This document shows positions 49,787 through 58,639 of a stretch of 64,000 bases of DNA, piece by piece (the stretch's first letter is position 1; every line of letters begins with the position of its first letter). Origin of the DNA: Poriferisodalis sp964484385 (lineage in GTDB: Bacteria > Actinomycetota > Acidimicrobiia > Acidimicrobiales > Poriferisodalaceae); NCBI GenBank assembly GCA_964484385.1, contig CAZAFV010000008.1:10144-74143 (forward strand), given 5' to 3'. Position numbers and translations under genes: made by a program. The notes under the pieces are model-generated. The model saw only the letters and a program-made list of their open reading frames with translations. It did no database searches and was not told where the DNA came from.

Positions 49787-51154
49787 TCACTCAGCTGCCT
49801 CAGAGAGGGCCTCGCTCAGGGACGGGTACACGAACAGGCTCTCGGCGATGTCCTGGACGCGCAGGTTCGCGCTGACAGCGAGAGCCACCACCGAGATCAG
49901 CTCGGCCGCGTGCCGGCCCACGATGGAGCCGCCCAGCACCTGGCCGGTCAGCGGGTCAGAGACGATCTTCACAAAGCCGCGGGGGTTCTCCTCAATCAGT
50001 GCCTTGGCGTTCGCGCCGAATGGCACCTTCGTGACGCGGATCTTGCGGCCGGTAGCGAATGCCTCCGCCTCGGCCAGCCCGACATCGGCGATCTCGGGCT
50101 CGGTGAAGATGGCCGATGCCGCCTTGTCGTAGTCGAGATGGCGGTGCGGGCGGGTCTCGTGCAGGCCCATGGCATGCTCGACGATCTTGCGTCCCTGCAT
50201 TGCCGCCACCGACGAGAGCGGCAGCTTGCCCGACAGGTCGCCTGCCGCATAGATGCTCGGCACCGACGAGCACAGGTTGTGGTCGACATCCACATAGCCC
50301 TCGCCGTCGACTCGCACCTCGGTGTTCTCCAGCCCCAAGCCGTCACTGTTGGGAATCGAGCCGATGGCGAGCAAGGCGTGCGTTGCCCGTACCGTGCGAC
50401 CGTCGCTGCACACGACCTCGACCGCGTCGCCGTCACGCACGATGTTCACCGCACGTGCGCCTTTCAGCATGGCGACACCGAGATCACTGAAGGTCTGCTC
50501 CAGCACCGCAGCGGCTTCGGGGTCTTTGTGGGGCAGCACTTGCTGACGGCTCACGATCAGCGTGACTTGGGAGCCCAGCGAGGTGAACATGTGCACGAAT
50601 TCGACGCCGGTCACCCCCGAGCCCACCACCACAAGGTGTTCGGGCAGCTCTGCGGGCGGGTAAGCGTCGCGGGTGGTCAAGACCCGCTCGCCGTCGATGG
50701 GCGCCCACTCGGGGATGCGGGGGCGGCTGCCGGTCGACAGCACGACGACATCGGCCGACAGCTGCACCGCCCCGTCGGCGGTATCTGCGCAGACTTCGTT
50801 GGGTCCGAGCAGGCGGCCCGAGCCCGACAGGATCCGCACACCTTGGCTGACCAGCATCTGCCGGGCAACGTCAGCGAGACGGTCTTCGATGTCGCCGATG
50901 CGCTGGCGGAGGTGCGGGGTGTCCACCGATGTGGACACATTGGCGAGGCCCAGCTCGTCGAGATGACCGGCGAAGCTGAGCGCCGAGCCGGTGGCAATCA
51001 TGGTCTTGGAGGGCACGCAGTCGCGCAGGTGGGCGGAGCCGCCCACGATGTCACGCTCGATGAGCGTCACATCTGCGCCGTAGCGCGCTGCGTAGGTGGC
51101 CGCCGAGTGACCCGCTGGGCCACCGCCGATCACGACGAACCGCTTCTGGGCCAT
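49787..51154 (-). CDS. lpdA: LpdA-type NAD(P)H quinone/flavoprotein oxidoreductase
   Basis: A 455-aa two-dinucleotide-domain flavoprotein. It opens FVVIGGGPAGHSAATYAARYGADVTLIE and has the NAD site VVVGSGVTGVEF, YAAGDLSG and the dimerisation domain SAIFTEPEIADVG. Where true disulfide reductases have CxxxxC, it reads GGSAHLRDCVPSKT, with only the second cysteine kept, as in mycobacterial LpdA (Rv3303c), which reduces quinones rather than dihydrolipoamide. The usual His-Glu pair at the C-terminus is also absent (SVALSE-like sequence ends in SLSEALSEAAE). It precedes the LCP gene by 19 bases. Confidence 0.88.
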   Translation of the reverse strand: MAQKRFVVIGGGPAGHSAATYAARYGADVTLIERDIVGGSAHLRDCVPSKTMIATGSALSFAGHLDELGLANVSTSVDTPHLRQRIGDIEDRLADVARQMLVSQGVRILSGSGRLLGPNEVCADTADGAVQLSADVVVLSTGSRPRIPEWAPIDGERVLTTRDAYPPAELPEHLVVVGSGVTGVEFVHMFTSLGSQVTLIVSRQQVLPHKDPEAAAVLEQTFSDLGVAMLKGARAVNIVRDGDAVEVVCSDGRTVRATHALLAIGSIPNSDGLGLENTEVRVDGEGYVDVDHNLCSSVPSIYAAGDLSGKLPLSSVAAMQGRKIVEHAMGLHETRPHRHLDYDKAASAIFTEPEIADVGLAEAEAFATGRKIRVTKVPFGANAKALIEENPRGFVKIVSDPLTGQVLGGSIVGRHAAELISVVALAVSANLRVQDIAESLFVYPSLSEALSEAAE

Positions 51155-51200
51155 GGTCCCGCAGCGTACCGGTGCCCCCCAGCCCCGCTGCCGTCGCGGC

Positions 51201-52364
51201 TCAGCTCAGTGTGGGGCTGCAGAGGCCGTCGAGTTCGCTGACGGTGATGCGCTCGCGATTGGCGTAGGTGACCTCGTTGGCGGGGTCGGGACGCAGCCGG
51301 AACTCGCGGAAGGTCATCTCCAGCGAGTCGAAGGCGACAATGCGGCCCGACAGCGAGTCACCGACGCCGAGGATCAGCTTGATGGTCTCGAGCGCCTGGA
51401 TCGAGCCCACGATTCCCGGCAGCACGCCGAGCACACCGGCCTCCGCGCACGACGGGGCAAGCTCCGCCGGCGGGGGTTCGGGCAGGTAGTCGCGATAGGT
51501 CGGCCCATGCTGCGGGTCGAACACGGTGACCTGGCCCTCGAAGCGGAAGATCGAGCCGTGAACCACGGGTATGCCCAGCTTCACGGAGGCATCGTTGAGC
51601 AGGTACCGGCTCGGAAAGTTGTCGGCGCCGTCCACGATCACGTCCCAGCCCGACAGGATCTCCAGCACATTGTCGGTGCCGAGCCGGGTGTCGTAGGTGA
51701 CCACATTGACGTCGGGATTCAGCGCAGTCAGGGTTTTCTTGGCCGAGTCGACCTTGCGGTCGCCGACCCGGTCGACGTTGTGGAGAATCTGGCGCTGCAG
51801 GTTGGACTCGTCGACCACATCCATGTCGATGATGCCGAGCGTGCCGACACCGGCGGCTGCCAAGTAGAGCGCAGCGGGAGAGCCGAGGCCGCCTGCGCCG
51901 AGCATGAGCACCTTGGCGTCGAGCAGCTTGAGCTGCCCGGCCTCGCCCACCTCGGGCAGCAGCAGGTGCCGCTGGTAGCGGTTGCGCTGCTCGGCGCCGA
52001 GCGAGGCCGGCGTCGACCACGGCCGGCCTTCGTCCTTCCACTGGCCGAAGCCGCCGTCCATGGACACCGCGTTCGGATATCCCAACTCGGCGAGCGTTTT
52101 CGCCGCGAAGGCTGAGCGCACGCCACCGGCGCAGTAGATGATGATTTCGGCGTCGTGATCGGGCAGCCGGTTCTCGATCTGCGCCTCGAGGTGGCCGCGT
52201 GGAATGTGGATCGCGTCGGCCAGTGCACCCTGCTCGTATTCATCGGGCTCGCGCACATCGAGCACCACCGGTGATCGGTCGGCGATCCATTCGGCCGCCG
52301 TGGCCGTGGTGATCTCGATGATCTCGCGCTTGGTCGCCGTCAGCAGTTCGCGGAACGAGGGCAT
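51201..52364 (-). CDS. moeZ: Rhodanese-MoeB/ThiF fusion, sulfur-carrier adenylyltransferase
   Basis: A 387-aa two-domain protein that should adenylate and thiolate a ubiquitin-like sulfur carrier (MoaD, ThiS or CysO). The order is reversed relative to mycobacterial MoeZ: an N-terminal rhodanese (LDVREPDEYEQGAL; persulfide Cys78 in YCAGGVRS), then the E1-like domain (ATP loop GAGGLGSP 156-163, DMDVVDESNLQRQ, DGADNFPSRY, SCAEAGVLG). The CxxC pairs that bind zinc in MoeB are missing: PTYRDYLPEPPP replaces the usual C-Y-R-C, and there is no later CxxC. ATG 52364 has an AGGGAGG site. A palindrome lies about 90 bases upstream. Confidence 0.88.
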   Translation of the reverse strand: MPSFRELLTATKREIIEITTATAAEWIADRSPVVLDVREPDEYEQGALADAIHIPRGHLEAQIENRLPDHDAEIIIYCAGGVRSAFAAKTLAELGYPNAVSMDGGFGQWKDEGRPWSTPASLGAEQRNRYQRHLLLPEVGEAGQLKLLDAKVLMLGAGGLGSPAALYLAAAGVGTLGIIDMDVVDESNLQRQILHNVDRVGDRKVDSAKKTLTALNPDVNVVTYDTRLGTDNVLEILSGWDVIVDGADNFPSRYLLNDASVKLGIPVVHGSIFRFEGQVTVFDPQHGPTYRDYLPEPPPAELAPSCAEAGVLGVLPGIVGSIQALETIKLILGVGDSLSGRIVAFDSLEMTFREFRLRPDPANEVTYANRERITVSELDGLCSPTLS

Positions 52365-52450
52365 CGGGGCCTCCCTGTTCGTCGCCCGGTGTCTGGAACG
52401 ATGGTGTCGCGTTCGATAACGCCCAGCCCGGTGACCAGGCTCAGGCCCTA

Positions 52451-52473
52451 AATCCTACTAATTCAGTCGGGTT
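52451..52473. promoter_or_regulatory. Candidate Rrf2-family operator upstream of moeZ-like gene
   Basis: An inverted repeat CCTACT-(5 nt)-AGTCGG at 52454-52470, flanked by A/T on both sides (AAT before, GTT after), lies in a 209-base intergenic region 87-110 bases before the moeZ-like start. The half-site pattern (CCnACT/AGTnGG with an AATT core) resembles, from memory, sites of Rrf2 regulators of sulfur or Fe-S metabolism such as CymR and IscR. A possible -10 (TAGGAT on the minus strand) overlaps it, consistent with repression. Confidence 0.45.
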
Positions 52474-52573
52474 TTGCTCTGGCTGTGCGGACGGGCGAGC
52501 CTTCTCGTTGTCGCACCTGTCGCTCTCCGCTCTTGTTCGCTGCGCTCACGGGCCGCTCGGGCCACGGCTTCGC

Positions 52574-53389
52574 CTACCGGCTCAGCCTCCGGCCGCCGCC
52601 GCAGATCTGGGGGAGGACCTCGGAGATGGATCGGCGGAGCACCATGTCGGCGAGATGGTCCATCTCGGTGGGCTCCGCATTGACGATCACGACACGCGCG
52701 CCGGCCGACTTAGCCGCCGGCACCACAGCGGCGATGGGATACACGGCCAGCGTCGTGCCCACGGCCAGCATCAGGTCGCAATTCTCAGCAGCAATCTGGG
52801 CACGCAGCAGGTCTCGCGCCACGAGCTGCTGGCCGAAGCTGATCGTGGCGCTCTTGAGAATCCCGCCGCACACCGGACACGGCGGATCATCCTCGCCGAG
52901 CCGCACCCGGTCGAGCACCACAGCCATGTCAGCGCGGTAGTCGCACTCCAGGCATGCAACCTCGCGGATGGTGCCGTGCACCTCCACGATCTTGTCGGGA
53001 TCCGAGCCGGCGTCGTGGTGCAGCCCGTCCACGTTCTGCGTGAGCAGCGACACCAGCTTGCGGCGGCGCTCGAGCTGTACCAGGGCTCGGTGCCCGTCGT
53101 TGGGCTCGGTACCCCACGCACGGTGATCCATGCGCGCCCGCCAAGCCAGCACGCGCACCTCGGGATCAGCCAGGTAGTTCTGCAGCGTCGCCTGCTTCTC
53201 AGCAGCGGGGTTCTTGGTCCATACGCCATTGGGCCCGCGGAAGTCCGGGATTCCCGAGTCGGTGGAGATCCCGGCGCCGGTCAGCACCGTGATGGCGTTC
53301 GCCTCATCGATCCACCCGGCCACCGTTCGAACGTCGTCATCGGTGTCGGAACCCGCATCAGGCCCCCGGTCCGTCTCGGCTGGGCTCAT
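52574..53389 (-). CDS. cobB: Sir2-family NAD-dependent protein deacylase
   Basis: A 271-aa sirtuin removing acyl groups from lysines with NAD. NAD-binding TGAGISTDSGIPDFRGPNGVW, LLTQNVDGLHHDAGS, catalytic His in EVHGTI, a zinc ribbon CLEC...CPVC, and GTTLAVYPIA, IVNAEPT. All key residues are present. A short acidic N-terminus precedes the fold. It is the first minus-strand gene left of the AT-rich region at 53437, and its stop is followed by the 209-base region holding the candidate operator. Confidence 0.95.
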   Translation of the reverse strand: MSPAETDRGPDAGSDTDDDVRTVAGWIDEANAITVLTGAGISTDSGIPDFRGPNGVWTKNPAAEKQATLQNYLADPEVRVLAWRARMDHRAWGTEPNDGHRALVQLERRRKLVSLLTQNVDGLHHDAGSDPDKIVEVHGTIREVACLECDYRADMAVVLDRVRLGEDDPPCPVCGGILKSATISFGQQLVARDLLRAQIAAENCDLMLAVGTTLAVYPIAAVVPAAKSAGARVVIVNAEPTEMDHLADMVLRRSISEVLPQICGGGRRLSR

Positions 53390-53436
53390 GCCTCACAGTC
53401 TGACTGATCGCCGGGTACCGGGTTTGACGAGGTTTG

Positions 53437-53483
53437 TGTGATTAAAAATATATTTCATGTTGTATAAGTATTTTTTGATATAC
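53437..53483. promoter_or_regulatory. AT-rich promoter region
   Basis: About 47 bases almost free of G/C lie between the divergent sirtuin gene (start 53389) and the hypothetical gene at 53551. It contains several TATA-like hexamers (ATATAT, GTATAA, GATATA). The ten-base string ATATATTTCA also occurs in the AT-rich region at 4336-4392. Likely promoter or protein-binding DNA; exact elements cannot be assigned. Confidence 0.4.
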
Positions 53484-53550
53484 AGCACGTCAACCGAACA
53501 CGAACGCCGGTCCACGCCGGACGCGACACGACACGCTGAAGGAGACCTCG

Positions 53551-54252
53551 ATGCGAACCGACCACATGCCGACGACTCCCCCGCCCCTGACCGCCAGCAG
53601 CGACGCTGCAGCGGTCAACCTGCAGCTCGTCGGCGGCACGGCGACTGTGCAGAGCGAGCCGCTGCGTGTCCTGCTGGCGCGGCCGTGGGATGACCCCAGC
53701 TTGCGGCGCCGTGGCCACGATCCGCGCTCGGCCTACGTGGAGCGCTTCTGGGTCGCCATCCTGGGCCCGAGCGCCGTCTGGTTTCTGCGTCTGCTCGCAC
53801 GGGAGTTCGACGAGCTGGCCCCAGGAGAAGACCTGCGGCTCGATCTCGACTCCACCGCCCGTCGACTCGGGCTCCAGCACCGCGGCGGCCGCACGAGCAG
53901 TTTCATGCGCACCATCGACCGCTGCGCCATGTTCGGTCTGGCGCAGCTCGCCGATGATGCCGTGCTGATGGTTCGCCGCCTGCTGCCGCCCGTGCCACGC
54001 CGGCTGTACGACCGGATGCCCCAAGAACTGCGCGAGGAGGTCGGACGCTGGTCGCGCACCGACGGGCGTGCGGATTTCTCGGTCGGTGAGACGCGCCTGC
54101 TCGCGTCGTGCATGTTGATGCTCGGCCACGGCCTGCACGAGTCGGCCGAGCGCCTGGTGACGCTGGGGCTGGCGCCCAATGCCGCAAACGAGGCAACGGC
54201 ATGGGCTTGGGCGCAGCGATGCACCCGGCCCAGCACACACCGTGGCGGGTAA
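53551..54252 (+). CDS. Hypothetical protein, possibly winged-helix
   Basis: A 233-aa soluble protein, unrecognised. ATG 53551 has a strong ribosome site, GGAG, 6 nt upstream in GAAGGAGA. The centre is helix-rich (YVERFWVAILGPSAVWFLRLLAREFDEL) and then has a small helix-turn-helix-like stretch: STARRLGLQHRGGRTSSFMRTIDR, followed by a hydrophobic strand with AVLMVRRLLPPVPRRLYDRMP. The pattern of short helix, Gly-rich turn and basic helix suggests DNA or RNA binding, but this is only inference. It stands alone on the plus strand between sirtuin and pepA. Confidence 0.65.
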   Translation: MRTDHMPTTPPPLTASSDAAAVNLQLVGGTATVQSEPLRVLLARPWDDPSLRRRGHDPRSAYVERFWVAILGPSAVWFLRLLAREFDELAPGEDLRLDLDSTARRLGLQHRGGRTSSFMRTIDRCAMFGLAQLADDAVLMVRRLLPPVPRRLYDRMPQELREEVGRWSRTDGRADFSVGETRLLASCMLMLGHGLHESAERLVTLGLAPNAANEATAWAWAQRCTRPSTHRGG

Positions 54253-54259
54253 CCGCCGG

Positions 54260-55756
54260 TCACCAATTGCAGATCAGCTCCACCAGCGTGCGCACACCGA
54301 AGCCGGACGCTCCCTTCGACAGCTCGCCGGCGTCGGCGTCGGTACGCACGGGTCCCGCGATGTCGAAGTGCACCCATGGCGTCTCGCCCACGAACTCTGA
54401 CAGGAACAGGCCTGCGTGGAGCGTGCCCCCGTAGCGGTTCTTGCCGATGTTGCGCAGGTCGGCGATCGGCGAGTCGAGCTGCTCGCGGTACTCCGGCGGC
54501 AGCGGCAGATGCCAGAGCAACTCGCCGGCGGCGCTTGCCGCAGCCTCGGCACGCTCGATCGCTGCCGGGTCATTGCCCATGAGCCCGCCGTACTTGTCAC
54601 CGAGCGCCACCATGCAGGCACCCGTCAGCGTGGCGAGGTCGACAACCAGGTCAGGCTCCTCTTCGACCGAGAGCGACAGACCGTCAGCGAGCACGAGCCG
54701 ACCCTCGGCATCGGTGTTCAGCACCTCCACGGTCTTGCCGTTGCGGATGCGCAGCACATCGCCGGGCTTGGTGGCCGTGGGTCCCGGCTGGTTGTCGGTG
54801 CAGCAGCAGATGCCCGTGACCGCGACATCGGGCGCGAGCCGGACGATCGCGCTCATCGCGCCGATGACCGCAGCAGCGCCGCCCATGTCGATCTTCATCC
54901 ACTCCATGCCCTCGAAGGTCTTGAGGTTGAGCCCGCCTGTGTCGAATGTGATGCCCTTGCCGACGAGGTGCACAGTCGCACGTGGCTCAGCGGTCGGCTG
55001 CCAGCGCATACGGATGAGCGCCGGCGGTTCTGTGGAGCCCGCGTTGACACCCAGGAGCCCACCGCATCGCTCCGCCTCCAGTCGTTCGCGGTCCCACACC
55101 TCCACCGATGCAGTGCCTGCCGCGGGATCGCCGTCTGCGGAGGCCGCCTCGATGGCCTCGGTGGCGGCATCGGCGAGGCCGCTGGCGGTGAGCGCGCCGG
55201 CCGGCTGGTTGACGAGGTCGCGGGCCAGGGCAATGCCGCCGGCCACAGCGGCGGCACGTCCGACGGCTGCCGTCGTGTCGGTGCCGTCGGGCGCTGCGAG
55301 CACAACGCGGCCGAGCGCGTCGGCTTCGGGCGGTTCGCCTTTGTGCTCGTTGAACCCATAGGAGGCCAGGAGCATGCCTTCGACCACTGCCGCAAGTGCG
55401 ACATCGGCACCGAGATCGTCGGCCGCTGCGGCCGCCAGTGCTGAGGTCAGCGAGTCGACCTTCGATGCCGCCCGCCAGAGGTTTGCCGCCGCCTTGCGAA
55501 CGTCCGCCGCAGTGAGATCGTCCGAACCGAGCCCGACGGCGATGGGCATGGTGTCGTCAGCAGCGCCGGCGATGCCGGCCATCAGCGCGGTGCTGCCGGC
55601 GGCGCCATCGAAGCCGCTGGCTGCCAGGTAATTGGGCGTGGCTCCCAGGGTGTCCAAGGCGTCGCTGCGCACCGGCCTGTCCGCGGCGGCAGTGGGCGGC
55701 GCAGCGGCAGGGTCGGTCACCACCTCGAAGGCGTCGGTTGAAACAGTCAGCGGCAC
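54260..55756 (-). CDS. pepA: Leucyl aminopeptidase (M17)
   Basis: A 498-aa cytosolic M17 aminopeptidase, normally a hexamer with two metals per active site. The C-terminal catalytic domain has VGKGITFDTGGLNLK (Lys and Asp ligands), MKIDMGGAAAV and the signature NTDAEGRLVLAD near residue 346, with TLTGACMVALG after it. The N-terminal domain is Ala-rich and less conserved, as usual. Ligand residues all appear present. It converges with the hypothetical gene, with 7 bases between ends. birA lies upstream on the same strand after 126 bases. Confidence 0.95.
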   Translation of the reverse strand: MPLTVSTDAFEVVTDPAAAPPTAAADRPVRSDALDTLGATPNYLAASGFDGAAGSTALMAGIAGAADDTMPIAVGLGSDDLTAADVRKAAANLWRAASKVDSLTSALAAAAADDLGADVALAAVVEGMLLASYGFNEHKGEPPEADALGRVVLAAPDGTDTTAAVGRAAAVAGGIALARDLVNQPAGALTASGLADAATEAIEAASADGDPAAGTASVEVWDRERLEAERCGGLLGVNAGSTEPPALIRMRWQPTAEPRATVHLVGKGITFDTGGLNLKTFEGMEWMKIDMGGAAAVIGAMSAIVRLAPDVAVTGICCCTDNQPGPTATKPGDVLRIRNGKTVEVLNTDAEGRLVLADGLSLSVEEEPDLVVDLATLTGACMVALGDKYGGLMGNDPAAIERAEAAASAAGELLWHLPLPPEYREQLDSPIADLRNIGKNRYGGTLHAGLFLSEFVGETPWVHFDIAGPVRTDADAGELSKGASGFGVRTLVELICNW

Positions 55757-55882
55757 AGCGTCCTCACTCTGTCGGGGGTGTCACGAGCGACGGCAAGCGC
55801 GGCCCGCACTGCGGTTCTACCCGACGCCGACGCTCAACGCAGCAGATGTCTGTCGCGCGCCGATCGGGGGTCGTGTTTCGCT

Positions 55883-56794
55883 TCAGGCTGGGCGCAGGTG
55901 CACCACGTCGCCGACAGCCACCGTATGGACTGCCCCGGCATCGTCGGTGATCAACAGCCTGCCTTGGACATCGAGGTCGCTCGCCACACCTTCGAGGCTG
56001 CGCGCATCGTTTGCAGGCGCATCTGTTGTGGCATCAAGTGAGACGCGCACGCGATGACCGAGCGTGGCGGAATTCCGGCGAGCCTCGTCGAGCACGACGG
56101 ATGCTCCGGCGCCGTCAGCGGCCCGGCACAGCAGCTCGTAGCGAGCCTCCAGACCCTCGAGCACCCGGCGTGCCAGCAGCGTCCGGTCCACCGGAGCCCC
56201 CGATTCCAGGTTCAGGCTGGTGGCGACGCCTTCCAGTTCCGCGGGCACCTCCGGCCAGCTGGTGTTGAGGCCCATGCCCACGACCAGCGCAGACAGCAGT
56301 CCCTGCGTGCTGATGGACTCGGCCAAAATGCCCGCCAGCTTGCGATCGTGGCGAACGGCGCCGTGGCCGGCCGCGTCGTGGGTGGCCGGGTCAGGACCCG
56401 TCGGGCCAGCTATCACGAGGTCGTTGGGCCACTTCAGCCGCGGCCGGACGCCGCTCACCTGCTCGCACGCGTCCGCGGCGGCCAGCCCGACGGCGAGCGT
56501 CACCAAAGCCGCCCGAGTCGGAGGCAGCGGTGCCGGCGGCGGGCGCAGCAGCACCGACATCATGAGCGAGGTGCCCGGCGGCGCCGTCCAGCGGCGACCG
56601 CGGCGACCGCGGCCCGCAGTCTGCAGGTCCGCAATCAGCACCATTCCTTCGGGTGCCCCCCGGCGGGCCCGATCGAGCAGCTCAGTGTTGGTCGAGCCGA
56701 TCTCGTCGTGCCACTCGACCTCGACGAAGCGGGTGCCAGCGACCGACCTGAAGTGCGGTGAGTCGAATTGCGCCGGGTCGTCGGTGACAGGCAC
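55883..56794 (-). CDS. birA: Biotin-[acetyl-CoA-carboxylase] ligase
   Basis: A 303-aa biotin protein ligase that adenylates biotin and attaches it to BCCP. Motifs: IGSTNTELLDRA, LQTAGRGRRGRRWTAPPG (biotinyl-AMP loop), LKWPNDLV, KLAGILAES and VGMGLNTSWPE. The DNA-binding N-terminal domain of the E. coli type is absent, so it is a class-I ligase, not a repressor. GTG 56794 is chosen because sequence upstream in frame is antisense to the carboxylase gene. It is divergent from the biotin carboxylase gene (81 bases), its likely substrate protein. Confidence 0.92.
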   Translation of the reverse strand: MPVTDDPAQFDSPHFRSVAGTRFVEVEWHDEIGSTNTELLDRARRGAPEGMVLIADLQTAGRGRRGRRWTAPPGTSLMMSVLLRPPPAPLPPTRAALVTLAVGLAAADACEQVSGVRPRLKWPNDLVIAGPTGPDPATHDAAGHGAVRHDRKLAGILAESISTQGLLSALVVGMGLNTSWPEVPAELEGVATSLNLESGAPVDRTLLARRVLEGLEARYELLCRAADGAGASVVLDEARRNSATLGHRVRVSLDATTDAPANDARSLEGVASDLDVQGRLLITDDAGAVHTVAVGDVVHLRPA

Positions 56795-56875
56795 GCAGCG
56801 ACAGTACCGGTAGCGAACATGAGCACGGAGCAATAGCGTCGCCCATCTATGTCCGGCAAGTTGGGGACCTGATCC

Positions 56876-58639
56876 GTGTTCAGCAAGCTCCTCATCGCCA
56901 ACCGGGGCGAGATTGCGGTGCGTGTCATCCGAGCGTGCCGCGAGCTGGGCATTCCGTCGGTCGCGGTGTACAGCGAACTGGACCGTGACGCCATGCATGT
57001 GCGGCTCGCGGACGAGGCGTTCGCCCTTGGCGGCCAGACCGCGGCCGAGAGCTACCTCAACACCGAGGCGATTCTCGATGTCATCGGCCGTTGCGGCGCC
57101 GATGCAGTCCATCCCGGGTACGGCTTCTATTCCGAGAACGCCGACTTCGCCCGCGCCATCACCGAGCGGGGCGTCACGTTCGTGGGGCCGCCGCCCGAGG
57201 CCATCGAGGTGATGGGCGACAAGATCTCGGCCCGCCTGGCGGCGGAACGGTCCGGCGTCGCAGGCGTGCCCGGCACCACCGAGGTGATTGCCTCCACCGA
57301 CGAAGTTGCAGCGTTCGGCGACGAGCACGGCTACCCCATCGCCATCAAGGCGGCCTACGGGGGCGGCGGCCGCGGCATGAAGGTTGTCGGCAGCCCTGAC
57401 GAGATCGAAGCCGCCCTGGCCTCGGCGCAGCGGGAGGCCGAGGCGTTCTTCGGCCGCGGCGAGTGCTACATGGAGCGCTACCTCACCTGGCCCCGCCACA
57501 TCGAGATGCAGGTCATCGCCGATCACCACGGCAACGCCGCGTGGCTGGGCGAGCGTGACTGCTCTGCACAGCGCCGGCACCAGAAGCTGGTAGAGGAGAG
57601 CCCCGCTCCCCTGCTCGACGATGCGGTCCGCAAGGCGATGGGCGACGCGGCGGTGGCCGTGGCCCGTGGCTGCAACTACACGAATGCCGGCACGGTGGAG
57701 TTCCTCTACCAGGACGGCGAGTTCTTCTACCTGGAGATGAACACGCGCCTGCAGGTGGAGCACCCCGTCACCGAGATGGTGACCGGCATCGATCTGGTGC
57801 GCGAGCAGATCCGGGTAGCCGCTGGGGAGCCGCTGTCGTTCACGCAGTCGGAGGTGACCTCGGTCGGTCACGCGATCGAGGCGCGCATCAACGCCGAGGA
57901 TCCGGCGGGCGGTCGCTTCCTGCCGTCCCCGGGCTCGCTGACGTCACTGGTTGTGCCGGACGGTTTCGGCATTCGCTGGGACGGCGGATACGAGGCCGGC
58001 GACACCGTCAGCCAGTACTACGACAACCTCATCGGCAAGCTCGTCGTGTGGGGCTCCGATCGCCCGACCGCTATCGCCCGCATGCAGCGGGCCCTCAGCG
58101 AACTGAGCGTCGGCGGCGTCGCGACAACTGCGGCGGCGCACGCACGGATCATGGCCTCAGACGACTTCCAGGCCGGCATCCACAGCACGAAGTGGGTAGA
58201 AGAACGGCTCGACCTGAGCGGCGTGACCGGCAAGACCGATGCAGAACCCCCCGCTGCGCCCGACGGCGAAGACATGCCACGCGTGCGACGGGATGTGGTG
58301 GTGGAGGTGGACGGCAAGCGGTTCTCGGTGAGCGCGTGGGTGCCCGAATCGGCACCAGCCGCCAACGCGGCCAACACGGCGACTCGCCCGCGTCGAGCGA
58401 GCGGCGGCGCATCGACGGGCGCCGGCACCGGTCAGGTGACCGTCCCGATGCAGGGGACCATCGTCAAGATCCTCGTGGAGATCGGCCAGGAGGTCACGGC
58501 CGGCGAAGGGGTCGTGGTGCTCGAAGCCATGAAGATGGAGAACAGCATCAACGCCGACCGCTCCGGGACCGTCACCGAGGTCAAGGTCGAGCCGGGCGAC
58601 ACGGTGGGCGCCGGCGACGTGGTGGTCGTTATCTCGTAG
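56876..58639 (+). CDS. accA3: Acetyl-/propionyl-CoA carboxylase alpha subunit (biotin carboxylase + BCCP)
   Basis: A 587-aa actinobacterial-type alpha chain. The biotin carboxylase part has KLLIANRGEIAVRVIRACRELGI, HPGYGFYSENADFA, the ATP-grasp glycine loop AAYGGGGRGMK, ERDCSAQRRHQKLVEESP and EMNTRLQVEHPVTEMVTG. A linker of about 70 residues leads to a biotinyl domain with EAMKMEN (Lys553). It supplies carboxybiotin to a separate beta carboxyltransferase (not in the window) for malonyl- or methylmalonyl-CoA synthesis. Start GTG 56876 after GGGGA. Subunit number in the symbol follows mycobacterial naming and is tentative. Confidence 0.93.
   Translation: MFSKLLIANRGEIAVRVIRACRELGIPSVAVYSELDRDAMHVRLADEAFALGGQTAAESYLNTEAILDVIGRCGADAVHPGYGFYSENADFARAITERGVTFVGPPPEAIEVMGDKISARLAAERSGVAGVPGTTEVIASTDEVAAFGDEHGYPIAIKAAYGGGGRGMKVVGSPDEIEAALASAQREAEAFFGRGECYMERYLTWPRHIEMQVIADHHGNAAWLGERDCSAQRRHQKLVEESPAPLLDDAVRKAMGDAAVAVARGCNYTNAGTVEFLYQDGEFFYLEMNTRLQVEHPVTEMVTGIDLVREQIRVAAGEPLSFTQSEVTSVGHAIEARINAEDPAGGRFLPSPGSLTSLVVPDGFGIRWDGGYEAGDTVSQYYDNLIGKLVVWGSDRPTAIARMQRALSELSVGGVATTAAAHARIMASDDFQAGIHSTKWVEERLDLSGVTGKTDAEPPAAPDGEDMPRVRRDVVVEVDGKRFSVSAWVPESAPAANAANTATRPRRASGGASTGAGTGQVTVPMQGTIVKILVEIGQEVTAGEGVVVLEAMKMENSINADRSGTVTEVKVEPGDTVGAGDVVVVIS

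Noticed and set aside
56795..57871. Long upstream extension of birA on the minus strand
   Set aside because: It is entirely antisense to the biotin carboxylase N-terminus; ligase homology begins only after the GTG at 56794.
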